Below, piece by piece: positions 34,597 to 42,039 of a stretch of 64,000 bases of DNA. The first letter of the stretch is position 1. Each line of letters begins with the position of its first letter. Under the pieces are notes generated by a model. It was not told the DNA's origin and ran no database searches. It was given only the letters and a program-made list of their open reading frames with translations. Source of the DNA: Mycolicibacterium sp. HK-90. Lineage in GTDB: Bacteria; Actinomycetota; Actinomycetes; Mycobacteriales; Mycobacteriaceae. The position numbers and the translations under genes are program-made. Location: positions 186,001 through 250,000 of the forward strand of contig NZ_CP129613.1 in NCBI RefSeq assembly GCF_030486405.1, given 5' to 3'.

Positions 34597-35838
34597 ATGA
34601 CCTCCAGCGTCACCGGCGAATCGCTCCCCGCCCGCACCAGCCCGTGGACACCGCGGGTTGCCACCCAACTCGCCGTGCTTGCGGCGGCGGCGTTCGTCTA
34701 CGTCACCGCAGAGATGCTCCCGGTCGGTGCGCTGCCGGCGATCGCCACCGACCTTCACGTCAGCGAGGGCCTGGTGGCGACGCTGATGGCTGGCTATGCC
34801 CTGGTTGCCGCGCTCACCACGGTCGCGCTGGTGCGGCTGACCGCGCGCTGGCCCCGCCGCCGGACACTGGTCGCGACCCTGGTGTGCCTGATGGTCTCCC
34901 AGGTGATCTCGGCGCTCGCGCCGAACTTTGCGGTGCTGGCCGGCGGCCGCGTCCTGTGTGCATTGGCGCACGGCCTGATGTGGTCGGTGATCGCCCCGAT
35001 CGGTGCCCGGCTGGTCCCGCCCAGCCATGCCGGGCGCGCGACCGCGGCGGTTTACGTCGGCACCGGACTGGCCCTGGTGGTGGGTAATCCGCTCACCGCG
35101 GCGCTCAGCGAGCTGTGGGGCTGGCGGCCGGCCGCGGCCGTGATCGCCACGGCGGCCGCGGTGATCGCCCTGGCCGCGTGGACGATGCTGCCGCCGCTGC
35201 CGCCCTCCACCGCGCAGACCGCGGGGACGGTGCGCGACCATCGGCGGAACCGCCGGCTGCTCGCCCTGTCGGTGCTGACGCTGATCGGGGTCACCGGGCA
35301 TTTCATCGCCTACACGTTCATCGTCGTGATCATCCGCGATGTCGTCGGCATCCACGGCCCGCACCTAGCCTGGCTGCTGGCCGGCTTCGGGATCGCCGGA
35401 ATGGCCGGGATGGCCGCGATGGCCCGGCCGCTGGACCTGTGGCCGAAGGCGTCGGTACTCGGTTGCCTCGCCGCCCTGGCGGTGGCCCTGCTGACCCTGT
35501 CGGTGCTGGCGGTCGAAGCATGGGTGGGCGTGGCGGCCGTGGTGGCCGGTGCGGTGGCGGTGGTGCTGTGGGGCGCGGCGTCCACGGCGTTGCCGCCGAT
35601 GCTGCAGGCCTCGGCGATGCGCACCTCCCCGGACGATCCCGACGGCGCCTCCGGCCGGTACGTCGCGGCGTTCCAGGTCGGCATCATGAGCGGCGCCCTG
35701 GCCGGCGGCGGGATCTACGACCACGGCGGTGCCGCGGCCACCGTCGGCGTGGCTGCCGCACTCGTCGTCGTCGCCATGATCGGTGTTGCGGTGACCCGCG
35801 GCGTTTTCACCGTTCCCTGCACCGCGGGCGACAAGTAA
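34597..35838 (+). CDS. MFS drug-efflux transporter (Rv0191-type)
   Basis: 413 aa with 12 membrane segments. DHA1 features: EMLPVGALPAIATDLHVSEGLVATLMAGYALVAALTTVALVRLTARWPRRRTL (TM1-3 with an arginine-rich loop) and GAALSELWGW-like antiporter motif C (VGTGLALVVGNPLTAALSELWGWR). M. tuberculosis Rv0191, at the same place after ricR, is reported to export chloramphenicol-type drugs. It is monocistronic: a 142-bp gap precedes the L,D-transpeptidase. Its start is ATG with a possible TACCGT -10 eleven nt upstream. Confidence 0.85.
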   Translation: MTSSVTGESLPARTSPWTPRVATQLAVLAAAAFVYVTAEMLPVGALPAIATDLHVSEGLVATLMAGYALVAALTTVALVRLTARWPRRRTLVATLVCLMVSQVISALAPNFAVLAGGRVLCALAHGLMWSVIAPIGARLVPPSHAGRATAAVYVGTGLALVVGNPLTAALSELWGWRPAAAVIATAAAVIALAAWTMLPPLPPSTAQTAGTVRDHRRNRRLLALSVLTLIGVTGHFIAYTFIVVIIRDVVGIHGPHLAWLLAGFGIAGMAGMAAMARPLDLWPKASVLGCLAALAVALLTLSVLAVEAWVGVAAVVAGAVAVVLWGAASTALPPMLQASAMRTSPDDPDGASGRYVAAFQVGIMSGALAGGGIYDHGGAAATVGVAAALVVVAMIGVAVTRGVFTVPCTAGDK

Positions 35839-35980
35839 CACAGCAACGGCTCGAACCGATCAACACTGCAGTTCAGCGCCGTGGAATCGGCGGGTGTCGG
35901 GGAATGTTGGCTTCTCGAGGCAGTAGCTGGTGGTAGCGCTGTGCGACACTGGAGCGAGTTGTGCTGTCTGGAGGTTACTT

Positions 35981-36979
35981 ATGCCGAAATCGGCAAAACG
36001 TCGACTGATCACCGCCTTCATGGCTGCGGGACTCGTGGGTGGACTGGTGCTCAGCCCGTCCGCGTACGCAGACCCGGAGGTGCCGCCGGCACCCGTCGAC
36101 CCCGCTGTACCGGCGCCGCCGCCGGACCCGTTCGCCGCGCCGCCCGCTGATCCGCTGGCACCGCCTGCCGCCGCGCCGGCGCCGATCATCAACTACGGCT
36201 CCCCGACCGTTCCGTTCACCGAGGGCACCGCGCCCGGGCAGAACGCCACGCCGTTCACCGGGGAACCGCCGTTCCTGCCGCCGTCGTTCAACCCGGTCAA
36301 CGGGTCGATGGTGGGCGTCGCCAAGCCCATCTACATCAACTTCCAGCGGCCGATCGCCGACCGGCAGATGGCCCAGGACGCCATCCGGATCACCTCGAAC
36401 CCGCCGGTCGCCGGCCGGTTCTACTGGGTCACCGACACGCAGCTGCGCTGGCGGCCGCAGGACTTCTGGCCGTCCAACACCGTGGTGAACATCGACGCGG
36501 CCGGCACCAAGTCGAGCTTCCGGGTGGGCGACTACCTGGTGGCCACGATCGATGACAAGACCAAGAAGATGGAAGTCATGCGTAACGGGAAGCTGGAGAA
36601 GACCTTCCCGGTGTCGATGGGCAAATCCGACGGCAAGCATGAGACCCGGAACGGTACCTACTACGTGCTGGAGAAGTTCCCGGACATCGTGATGGACTCG
36701 TCGACGTACGGGGTGCCGGTCGATTCCGCGGAGGGCTACAAGCTCAAGGTGCAGGACGCGGTCCGCATCGACAACAGTGGCATCTTCGTGCACAGTGCCC
36801 CGTGGTCGGTCGGCGATCAGGGCAAGCGCAATGTCAGCCACGGCTGCATCAACCTGAGCCCCGAGAACGCCCAGTGGTTCTACGACCAGTTCGGCAGTGG
36901 TGACCCAGTGGTGATCAAGAATACCGCGGGCAAGCTCTACGATCTGCCCGACGGTGCGTCCGACTGGCAGATGTTCTAA
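35981..36979 (+). CDS. L,D-transpeptidase (Rv0192/LdtMt4-type)
   Basis: 332 aa from the ATG at 35981, with GGAGG 6 nt upstream; an open frame runs further back without family similarity. Signal peptide: MPKSAKRR plus [17 protein letters not shown] Pro/Ala-rich linker (about 33-75) is followed by an immunoglobulin-like domain ([20 protein letters not shown] to FRVGDYL, about 105-190). The YkuD catalytic domain ends [32 protein letters not shown], with the catalytic Cys in SHGCINLS and His in FVHS. It forms 3-3 crosslinks in peptidoglycan outside the membrane. M. smegmatis calls its ortholog ldtE, as far as I recall. A strong bidirectional terminator follows. Confidence 0.92.
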   Translation: MPKSAKRRLITAFMAAGLVGGLVLSPSAYADPEVPPAPVDPAVPAPPPDPFAAPPADPLAPPAAAPAPIINYGSPTVPFTEGTAPGQNATPFTGEPPFLPPSFNPVNGSMVGVAKPIYINFQRPIADRQMAQDAIRITSNPPVAGRFYWVTDTQLRWRPQDFWPSNTVVNIDAAGTKSSFRVGDYLVATIDDKTKKMEVMRNGKLEKTFPVSMGKSDGKHETRNGTYYVLEKFPDIVMDSSTYGVPVDSAEGYKLKVQDAVRIDNSGIFVHSAPWSVGDQGKRNVSHGCINLSPENAQWFYDQFGSGDPVVIKNTAGKLYDLPDGASDWQMF

Positions 36980-36990
36980 AGCCAACGCCT

Positions 36991-37028
36991 ACAACAAAAC
37001 CCCCGCAGAAATGCGGGGGTTTTGTTGT
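36991..37028. terminator. Bidirectional intrinsic terminator between ldt and zmp1
   Basis: A 17-bp perfect stem (36991-37007 with 37012-37028) has a GAAA tetraloop. The base of the stem is rich in A on the left and T on the right (TTTTGTTGT), so both strands gain a U-rich tail. It lies 11 bp after the transpeptidase stop and 8 bp from the zmp1 stop. Confidence 0.92.
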
Positions 37029-37036
37029 ATCTGTAG

Positions 37037-39022
37037 CTAGTTCCAGATCCGGACGCGCTGCGCGGGCTCCAGGTACAGCTCGTCGGTGTCGGCCACCTCG
37101 AACGCCTCGTAGAACGAGTCGATGTTGCGGATGACGCCATTGCAGCGGAACTCCGGTGGCGAGTGCGGGTCCACCGCCAGCCGCCGGATCGCCTCGGCGT
37201 CACGGGACTTGGTGCGCCACACCTGCGCCCAGCCGAAGTAGACGCGCTGCACGCCGGTCAGACCGTCGATCACCGGCGCCTCCTTGCCCTTCAGCGACAG
37301 CTGGTAGGCCAACAGGGCGATGGACAGGCCACCGAGATCGCCGATGTTCTCTCCGACCGTGAACGCGCCGTTCACGTGGTGGGCGACATCCAGCCCGCGG
37401 GGGCTGAACTTCTCGTACTGATCGATCAAAGCCTTGGTGCGAACCCCGAATTCGGCGCGGTCGGCATCGGTCCACCAGTCCACCAGATTGCCGTCGCCGT
37501 CGTACTTTGCGCCCTGATCGTCGAAGCCGTGGCCGATCTCGTGGCCGATCACCGCGCCGATACCACCGTAGTTGGCCGCGTCGTCGGCCTCGGCGTCGAA
37601 GAACGGCGGCTGCAGAATCGCGGCGGGAAAGACGATTTCGTTCATCCCCGGGTTGTAGTAGGCGTTGACGGTCTGCGGCGTCATGAACCATTCGTCGCGG
37701 TCCACCGGGCCGCCCAGCTTGGCCAGCTCGCGGTCGGAGTTCACCACGTGGCCGCGGCGGTAGTTGCCGTACAGGTCATCGCGGTCGACCACCAGGGCCG
37801 AGTAGTCCCGCCAGCGCACCGGATAACCGATCTTGGGAGTGAACTTGTCCAGCTTCACCAGGGCCTTCGCCCGGGTCTCCGGCGTCATCCAGTCCAGCTC
37901 ATTGATGCTGACCCGGTACGCCTCGCGCAGATTGGCCACCAGCTCGTCCATCCGGGCCTTGGCCTCCGGCGGGAAGTGCCGCTGCACGTACAGCTTGCCC
38001 AGGGCATCGCCCATCAGGCCCTCCACCAGAGACACCCCGCGCTTCCAGCGGTCGCGGTTTTGTTCGGTGCCGCTCAGGGTGCGGCCGTAGAAGTCGAAGT
38101 TCTCGGCCACCAGCTCGTCGGTCAGCAGCCCGGCGCGCGAATGGATGACGCGCCAGCGGGCCCAGGCCTTCCAGTCCTCCAGGTCCTCGCCCGACCACAG
38201 CGCGGCGAACGCCGTCACGTAATCGGGCTGACGCAGCACCAGCTCGGCGGCCTGCTCGGGGCTGCTCCCGAGTGCGCCCAGCCAGCCGGTCCAGTCGAAG
38301 CCGGGGGCGTCGGTGGCCAGATCGGCGAAGCGGCGCAGGTTGTAGGTCAGGTCGGCGTCGCGGCGCTTGACCACGTCCCAGTGCGCGGCAGCCAGTTTGG
38401 ATTCCAGCGCCACGATCCGCGCCGCGATGTCGGCGGGGTCCCCGGCGGTGTCTCCGTAGACGAGAGCGAACATCCGGGCGATGTGGGCGGGATAGGCGGC
38501 CAGGATCTCGGCGTGCTGCTCGTCGCGGTAGTACGACTCATCGGGCAGACCGATGCCGCCCTGGCTCATGTGCAGCAGGTAGCGGGTCGAGTCCTTGGAA
38601 TCGGTGTCCACGTAGACACCGGCCCCGCCGGACACCCCGGTGCGCTCCAACCCACCGAGCACCGCGGCCAGCGCCGCGCTGTCGGCGGCGTCGTCGATCA
38701 GGGCCAGCTCCTCGAGCAGCGGCGTCAGACCGCGGGCGGCGATGGTCTGCTCGTCCATGAAGCTGGCGTACAGGTCACCGATGCGCTGTTCGTCGGTGCC
38801 TGCAGCGGCGCCGGCGGAAGCAGCTCCGGTGATGATGTCGCGGATCTGCTCCTCGGCGCGGTCGTGCAGCAGCCGGAAGGCGCCGTCGGTGGCGCGGTCG
38901 GCCGGAATCTCGTAGTCGGTCAACCAGCGGCCGTTGACGTGGCCGAACAGATCGTCTTGCGGGCGGGCTTGCGGGTCGACATGGCTCAGGTCGATACCCG
39001 ACTTGATGGCTTCTACCGTCAC
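37037..39022 (-). CDS. zmp1: M13-family zinc metallopeptidase Zmp1
   Basis: 661 aa (M. tuberculosis Zmp1 has 663). Neprilysin-like: HEIGHGFDDQGAKYDGDG holds the zinc ligands and catalytic Glu (HEIGH near 493-497), and ENIGDLGGLSIALLAYQLSL provides the third ligand Glu. NAYYNPGMNEIVFPAAILQPPFF is the substrate-binding NAY-type motif, and the C-terminal VWN-like end is RVRIWN. No signal peptide is seen, as in Zmp1. In M. tuberculosis the enzyme dampens inflammasome activation; in an environmental species it may have a general peptide-processing role. GTG start. It shares a bidirectional terminator with ldt. Confidence 0.95.
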   Translation of the reverse strand: MTVEAIKSGIDLSHVDPQARPQDDLFGHVNGRWLTDYEIPADRATDGAFRLLHDRAEEQIRDIITGAASAGAAAGTDEQRIGDLYASFMDEQTIAARGLTPLLEELALIDDAADSAALAAVLGGLERTGVSGGAGVYVDTDSKDSTRYLLHMSQGGIGLPDESYYRDEQHAEILAAYPAHIARMFALVYGDTAGDPADIAARIVALESKLAAAHWDVVKRRDADLTYNLRRFADLATDAPGFDWTGWLGALGSSPEQAAELVLRQPDYVTAFAALWSGEDLEDWKAWARWRVIHSRAGLLTDELVAENFDFYGRTLSGTEQNRDRWKRGVSLVEGLMGDALGKLYVQRHFPPEAKARMDELVANLREAYRVSINELDWMTPETRAKALVKLDKFTPKIGYPVRWRDYSALVVDRDDLYGNYRRGHVVNSDRELAKLGGPVDRDEWFMTPQTVNAYYNPGMNEIVFPAAILQPPFFDAEADDAANYGGIGAVIGHEIGHGFDDQGAKYDGDGNLVDWWTDADRAEFGVRTKALIDQYEKFSPRGLDVAHHVNGAFTVGENIGDLGGLSIALLAYQLSLKGKEAPVIDGLTGVQRVYFGWAQVWRTKSRDAEAIRRLAVDPHSPPEFRCNGVIRNIDSFYEAFEVADTDELYLEPAQRVRIWN

Positions 39023-39074
39023 CCCGACATTCTTCCAGAAGGCCGCGGGTGCGCTGGTCGGGTTGCGCGGCCGG

Positions 39075-39080
39075 TACCCT
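39075..39080 (+). promoter_or_regulatory. -10 element of omamA (leaderless)
   Basis: TACCCT fits TAnnnT, ends 7 nt before the ATG at 39088, and no Shine-Dalgarno sequence is present. Confidence 0.45.
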
Positions 39081-39087
39081 CACGGCC

Positions 39088-39696
39088 ATGCCCGAGGCGC
39101 CCAGCAAGGACAGCAAGGACAGCACGGCCGATCACTCCAATGGTGTCATCACCGGCTTCGGCTTCGCGTCGGCGGTCGCCGGCCTGATCGCCGTCGTCGC
39201 CGTGGTCCTGGGGGTGATGGTGTGGTCCGGGCACCGCAGCGAGGCGGGGGAGCGCGAGTATCAGACCCGGGTGTTGCGCACGGCGGTCGACTGGACCAAC
39301 GTCCTGATCAACATCAACAAGGACACCGTCGACGCGGGCATGCAGAAGCTGCGCGAAGGTACCGTCGGGCAGCTCAACGCCGACTTCGACGCCGCCGTGG
39401 CGCCCTACCGCGACCTGGTGCAGCGGCTGCAGACCCGCACCACCGGACAGATCGACTCGGTGGCCATCGAATCGCTCTACCACCCGCCACCAGGGCCGGA
39501 TGGCCGGCCGGCGCCCGCGCCCAAGACCGATCTGGCCGGGATGGTCGACCGCACCGACACCGTGCTGGTGGTGGCGACCTCGGTCAGCGAGAACGCCGGC
39601 AGTGACAAGCCTCAGACCGTCCGCTGGACGCTGCGGCTGGACGTCTCCGATGTCGACGGCACCCTGATGGTCTCGCGGCTGGAGCCGATCCGATGA
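39088..39696 (+). CDS. omamA: Orphaned Mce-associated membrane protein OmamA (Rv0199-type)
   Basis: 202 aa from the ATG at 39088. A short Ser/Lys-rich cytoplasmic N-terminus and one TM helix (FASAVAGLIAVVAVVLGVMVW) are followed by an Mce-associated extracytoplasmic domain: REYQTRVLRTAVDWTNVLININKDTVDAGMQKLREGTVGQLNADFD and RWTLRLDVSDVDGTLMVSRLEPI. OmamA stabilises Mce lipid-import complexes (Mce1/Mce4) in M. tuberculosis. The stop overlaps the omamB start (ATGA), giving a two-gene operon. Synteny with zmp1 supports the assignment. Confidence 0.88.
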   Translation: MPEAPSKDSKDSTADHSNGVITGFGFASAVAGLIAVVAVVLGVMVWSGHRSEAGEREYQTRVLRTAVDWTNVLININKDTVDAGMQKLREGTVGQLNADFDAAVAPYRDLVQRLQTRTTGQIDSVAIESLYHPPPGPDGRPAPAPKTDLAGMVDRTDTVLVVATSVSENAGSDKPQTVRWTLRLDVSDVDGTLMVSRLEPIR

Positions 39697-40382
39697 GGAA
39701 CCGGTTACGCGTCCTGGCTTTCGACATCGCCGCTCCGCTGGCCGCGATCGCGGGGTTGGTGTACATCGGCCTGGCCCTGGCCTGGCCGCTGTGGTGGGTG
39801 TCGCTGTGCTCGGTCCTCTGCCTGCTGATCGTGCAGGGCGTCATCGTCAACGTCGTGCTGGCCCGCCGGGACGGCGTCACGGTGGGCACCGACGACGACG
39901 CCCCGGGGCTGCGGTTCGCCGTGGCCGGGGTGGCCGCGGCCGCGTTGGTGGCCGCGGTGACGGTCGGGTACCTGCGCTGGACGGTGCCGGACCGCACCTT
40001 CAACAACGACCGTGACGAGGTGGTGCGCATCGCCAGCAGCGTCTCGGAGGCCACCGCCACCTTCAGCCCACAGAGCCCGACCGCCTCGATCGACCGGGCG
40101 ACCGCCATGATGTCGCCGCGGCAGGCCGAGCAGTTCAAGAATGAATTCGCCAATGTGGCAAAGGAATTGACGAGCAAGAACGTATCGGCGACCGCGGCCA
40201 CGATCTCGGCCGGGGTGGAGGCGTTGGGGCCGCAGGTGGCCAGTGTCGCCGTGGTGCTGCGCGGGACCCAGAGCGCGCCGGGCAAACCCACCGACAACGC
40301 GGTGATGGCGTTGCGGGTGGCGTTGAGCAAGACCGACGGCCGCTGGCTCGTCGACAACGTGACCCCGTTGCACTCGCGTTAG
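39693..40382 (+). CDS. omamB: Orphaned Mce-associated membrane protein OmamB (Rv0200-type)
   Basis: 229 aa. Two or three TM segments are visible (VLAFDIAAPLAAIAGLVYIGLALAWPLWWVSLCSVLCLLIVQGVIV and FAVAGVAAAALVAAVTVGYL). A periplasmic domain similar to OmamA follows: EVVRIASSVSEATATFSPQSPTASIDRATAMMSPRQAEQFKNEFANVAKELT. It overlaps omamA by 4 bp. It probably works with OmamA on Mce transporters. The stop overlaps that of the convergent phosphotransferase-like gene. Confidence 0.85.
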   Translation: MRNRLRVLAFDIAAPLAAIAGLVYIGLALAWPLWWVSLCSVLCLLIVQGVIVNVVLARRDGVTVGTDDDAPGLRFAVAGVAAAALVAAVTVGYLRWTVPDRTFNNDRDEVVRIASSVSEATATFSPQSPTASIDRATAMMSPRQAEQFKNEFANVAKELTSKNVSATAATISAGVEALGPQVASVAVVLRGTQSAPGKPTDNAVMALRVALSKTDGRWLVDNVTPLHSR

Positions 40383-41182
40383 CGGTAGCCGGCGAGCCCG
40401 TCGGCGAGTTCGCCCTCGTCGCCGTCCAGCTGCCCGTCGAGGGCCTGTTGTAGCGCGAAGGTGTCGCGGATCGCGACCACGCGGTCCGACAGTTCACGGT
40501 CGGAACCGGCCAACCGGTCCAGCAGCGGCCGGCCGTAGCTGGCCGTCAGTGCCGCTATGTCCTCGGCCGGATCACCCAGCATGGCCGAATCCCAATCGAT
40601 CACCCCAGACAACCGGGGCCCCTGAGCATCGTTGCGCCACAACAGATTGTCGCCGCCGAGATCACCGTGCACCACGGTGGCGGTGCTGTGTGGCAACGCG
40701 CACGCCGCAGCGAGCTCGTGGTCGGCGCGATCGCGGCCGGCGGGGGACATCAGCGGATATAGGCCGGCCCGCACCGCAGAGGCGAAACGCGACCATCGGT
40801 CGGGAGCCGCCGCAGGTAATGCCGCGCGAACCGACGGCTGGGCGGCCGCCAGTCGCGTCAACAACTCATGACATTGCGCCGCGACGATGTCGATAGTCCG
40901 CGGCGTGGTGAGATCGGACCTCTGCAGCGGGTTCCCGGGGATGCGGGTCAACACCAGATAGGTTGGCTCCCCCGAGTAGATCGCCAGCGGCTCGGGGACG
41001 GCCACACTCAGGTCCATGGTCGCGACGACACGTAGTAGCTCGGCCCGCTGCGCCAGTCGTGCGGCGGCTGCCGGTGTGCGGGGGAAGCAGGCCACGCGAT
41101 CGGCGCCGAGCGCGACCCGATGAAACTGGCCCTCGCGGACTTCCTCAACAGCGAAGTCAAGGTGAATATCGCCCTGACTCAA
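40379..41182 (-). CDS. Aminoglycoside-phosphotransferase-fold (APH family) kinase-like protein
   Basis: 267 aa. Catalytic loop VVHGDLGGDNLLW (HGDxxxxN) and metal-binding SGVIDWDSAMLGDPAEDIA are intact; the N-lobe (REGQFHRVALGADRVACFPRT) is short. The fold covers antibiotic kinases, homoserine/choline kinases and many unknown small-molecule kinases. A chromosomal, conserved-context location makes a housekeeping or unknown substrate more likely than acquired resistance. Its start is 8 bp beyond the end of the Rv0201c-type gene on the same strand, so it is the last gene of the mmpL11 operon. Confidence 0.8.
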   Translation of the reverse strand: MSQGDIHLDFAVEEVREGQFHRVALGADRVACFPRTPAAAARLAQRAELLRVVATMDLSVAVPEPLAIYSGEPTYLVLTRIPGNPLQRSDLTTPRTIDIVAAQCHELLTRLAAAQPSVRAALPAAAPDRWSRFASAVRAGLYPLMSPAGRDRADHELAAACALPHSTATVVHGDLGGDNLLWRNDAQGPRLSGVIDWDSAMLGDPAEDIAALTASYGRPLLDRLAGSDRELSDRVVAIRDTFALQQALDGQLDGDEGELADGLAGYR

Positions 41183-41190
41183 CGACCGAA

Positions 41191-42039
41191 CTATTTCCCC
41201 GACCGCTGCGCGGCGAGTTTGGCGAACCGGTCCGAGAGCCGTTGCATGCGCAGCAGCAGCGAGGCCGGCGGACTGACCGTGCCCTCCAGGTAGTCGGCGA
41301 ACGACTCGTTGGATATGCCGATGCGCGAGGCGAATTCGGGGGCCTGGAGCTCGGAGCGACGCAGCATGGCCTGGATCTGGCGCGCCACCTCGGCACGCTC
41401 GGTGGCCTCGAGGTGCTCGCGGGTGCGCACCAGGACCTCGGACAGCGCCTTCGACACGCCGTACGGGCGCGCGGTCTGCAGCACCTCTTCGACCTGCCGG
41501 GCGGTCCGGCCGTAGGGGTCACGCTTGATGGCCGCGACGATGCGCTGCCAGACCGCCATGTCGTCGGTCTCCAAGGCCGCGCGAATCGCCGCGGTCGGCC
41601 AGTACTCGACCGGCCGGTCGTCGAATGCGGGTTGACGCTGCTGCGGTGCGGCCGGCGCCTGACGCGCTGGTCGCGGCTGCTGCGAGCGCTGTACCGGTGT
41701 GCGTGGTGTCTGCGTTCCCTGCCCCTGTGTGCTCTTTGCCTGGATGCCCTGTCCGTTCGCGCCCCGGGTTGGAGTGCGTTGCTTCTCTGTCCGTTGTACC
41801 TGGGCGGGCTGATTCTGGGGGCGTTGTGGCGAAGTGCGTGGTGTGGAAGTTCGAGGGGTCGAACCGCGCTGGGGGGTGGTGCGCGGCGTTGCCGCGCGGG
41901 GGGTCGAGGTGCGTTGAGCGGCAGCGCGTTGGGCCTGGGGTCCCGCGGGACGCCGAGACGACGATTGACCCGGCTGAACCTCTTCGCGCCGCGCAGTCCG
42001 CGCATCGCGGGTTTCCCGGACGTCGGGGGCCAACGTCAC
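41191..42039 (-). CDS. Rv0201c-type HTH protein with a low-complexity N-terminal half
   Basis: 282 aa from a GTG at 42037-42039 that overlaps the mmpL11 stop (GTGA), with GGAGGAGG just upstream. Residues 1-135 are dominated by Thr/Pro/Arg/Gln repeats (TSTPRAATPRTTPQRGSTPR) and are probably disordered. The rest is ordered: VEYWPTAAIRAALETDDMAVWQRIVAAIKRDPYGRTARQVEEVL. It ends with an XRE-like helix-turn-helix (LQAPEFASRIGISNESFADYLEGTVSPPASLLLRMQRL). M. tuberculosis Rv0201c, as I recall, is much shorter, so the N-terminal half looks like an expansion. Coupling to mmpL11 is tight. DNA binding is likely, target unknown. Confidence 0.75.
   Translation of the reverse strand: MTLAPDVRETRDARTARREEVQPGQSSSRRPAGPQAQRAAAQRTSTPRAATPRTTPQRGSTPRTSTPRTSPQRPQNQPAQVQRTEKQRTPTRGANGQGIQAKSTQGQGTQTPRTPVQRSQQPRPARQAPAAPQQRQPAFDDRPVEYWPTAAIRAALETDDMAVWQRIVAAIKRDPYGRTARQVEEVLQTARPYGVSKALSEVLVRTREHLEATERAEVARQIQAMLRRSELQAPEFASRIGISNESFADYLEGTVSPPASLLLRMQRLSDRFAKLAAQRSGK

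Noticed and set aside
40379..41182. Acquired aminoglycoside resistance gene
   Set aside because: The protein has the general APH kinase fold only and sits in a conserved chromosomal operon; resistance cannot be claimed.
41620..42000. Possible CRISPR-like or tandem repeat array
   Set aside because: The repeats are irregular and encode a Thr/Pro/Arg/Gln-rich tail; no constant-length spacers.
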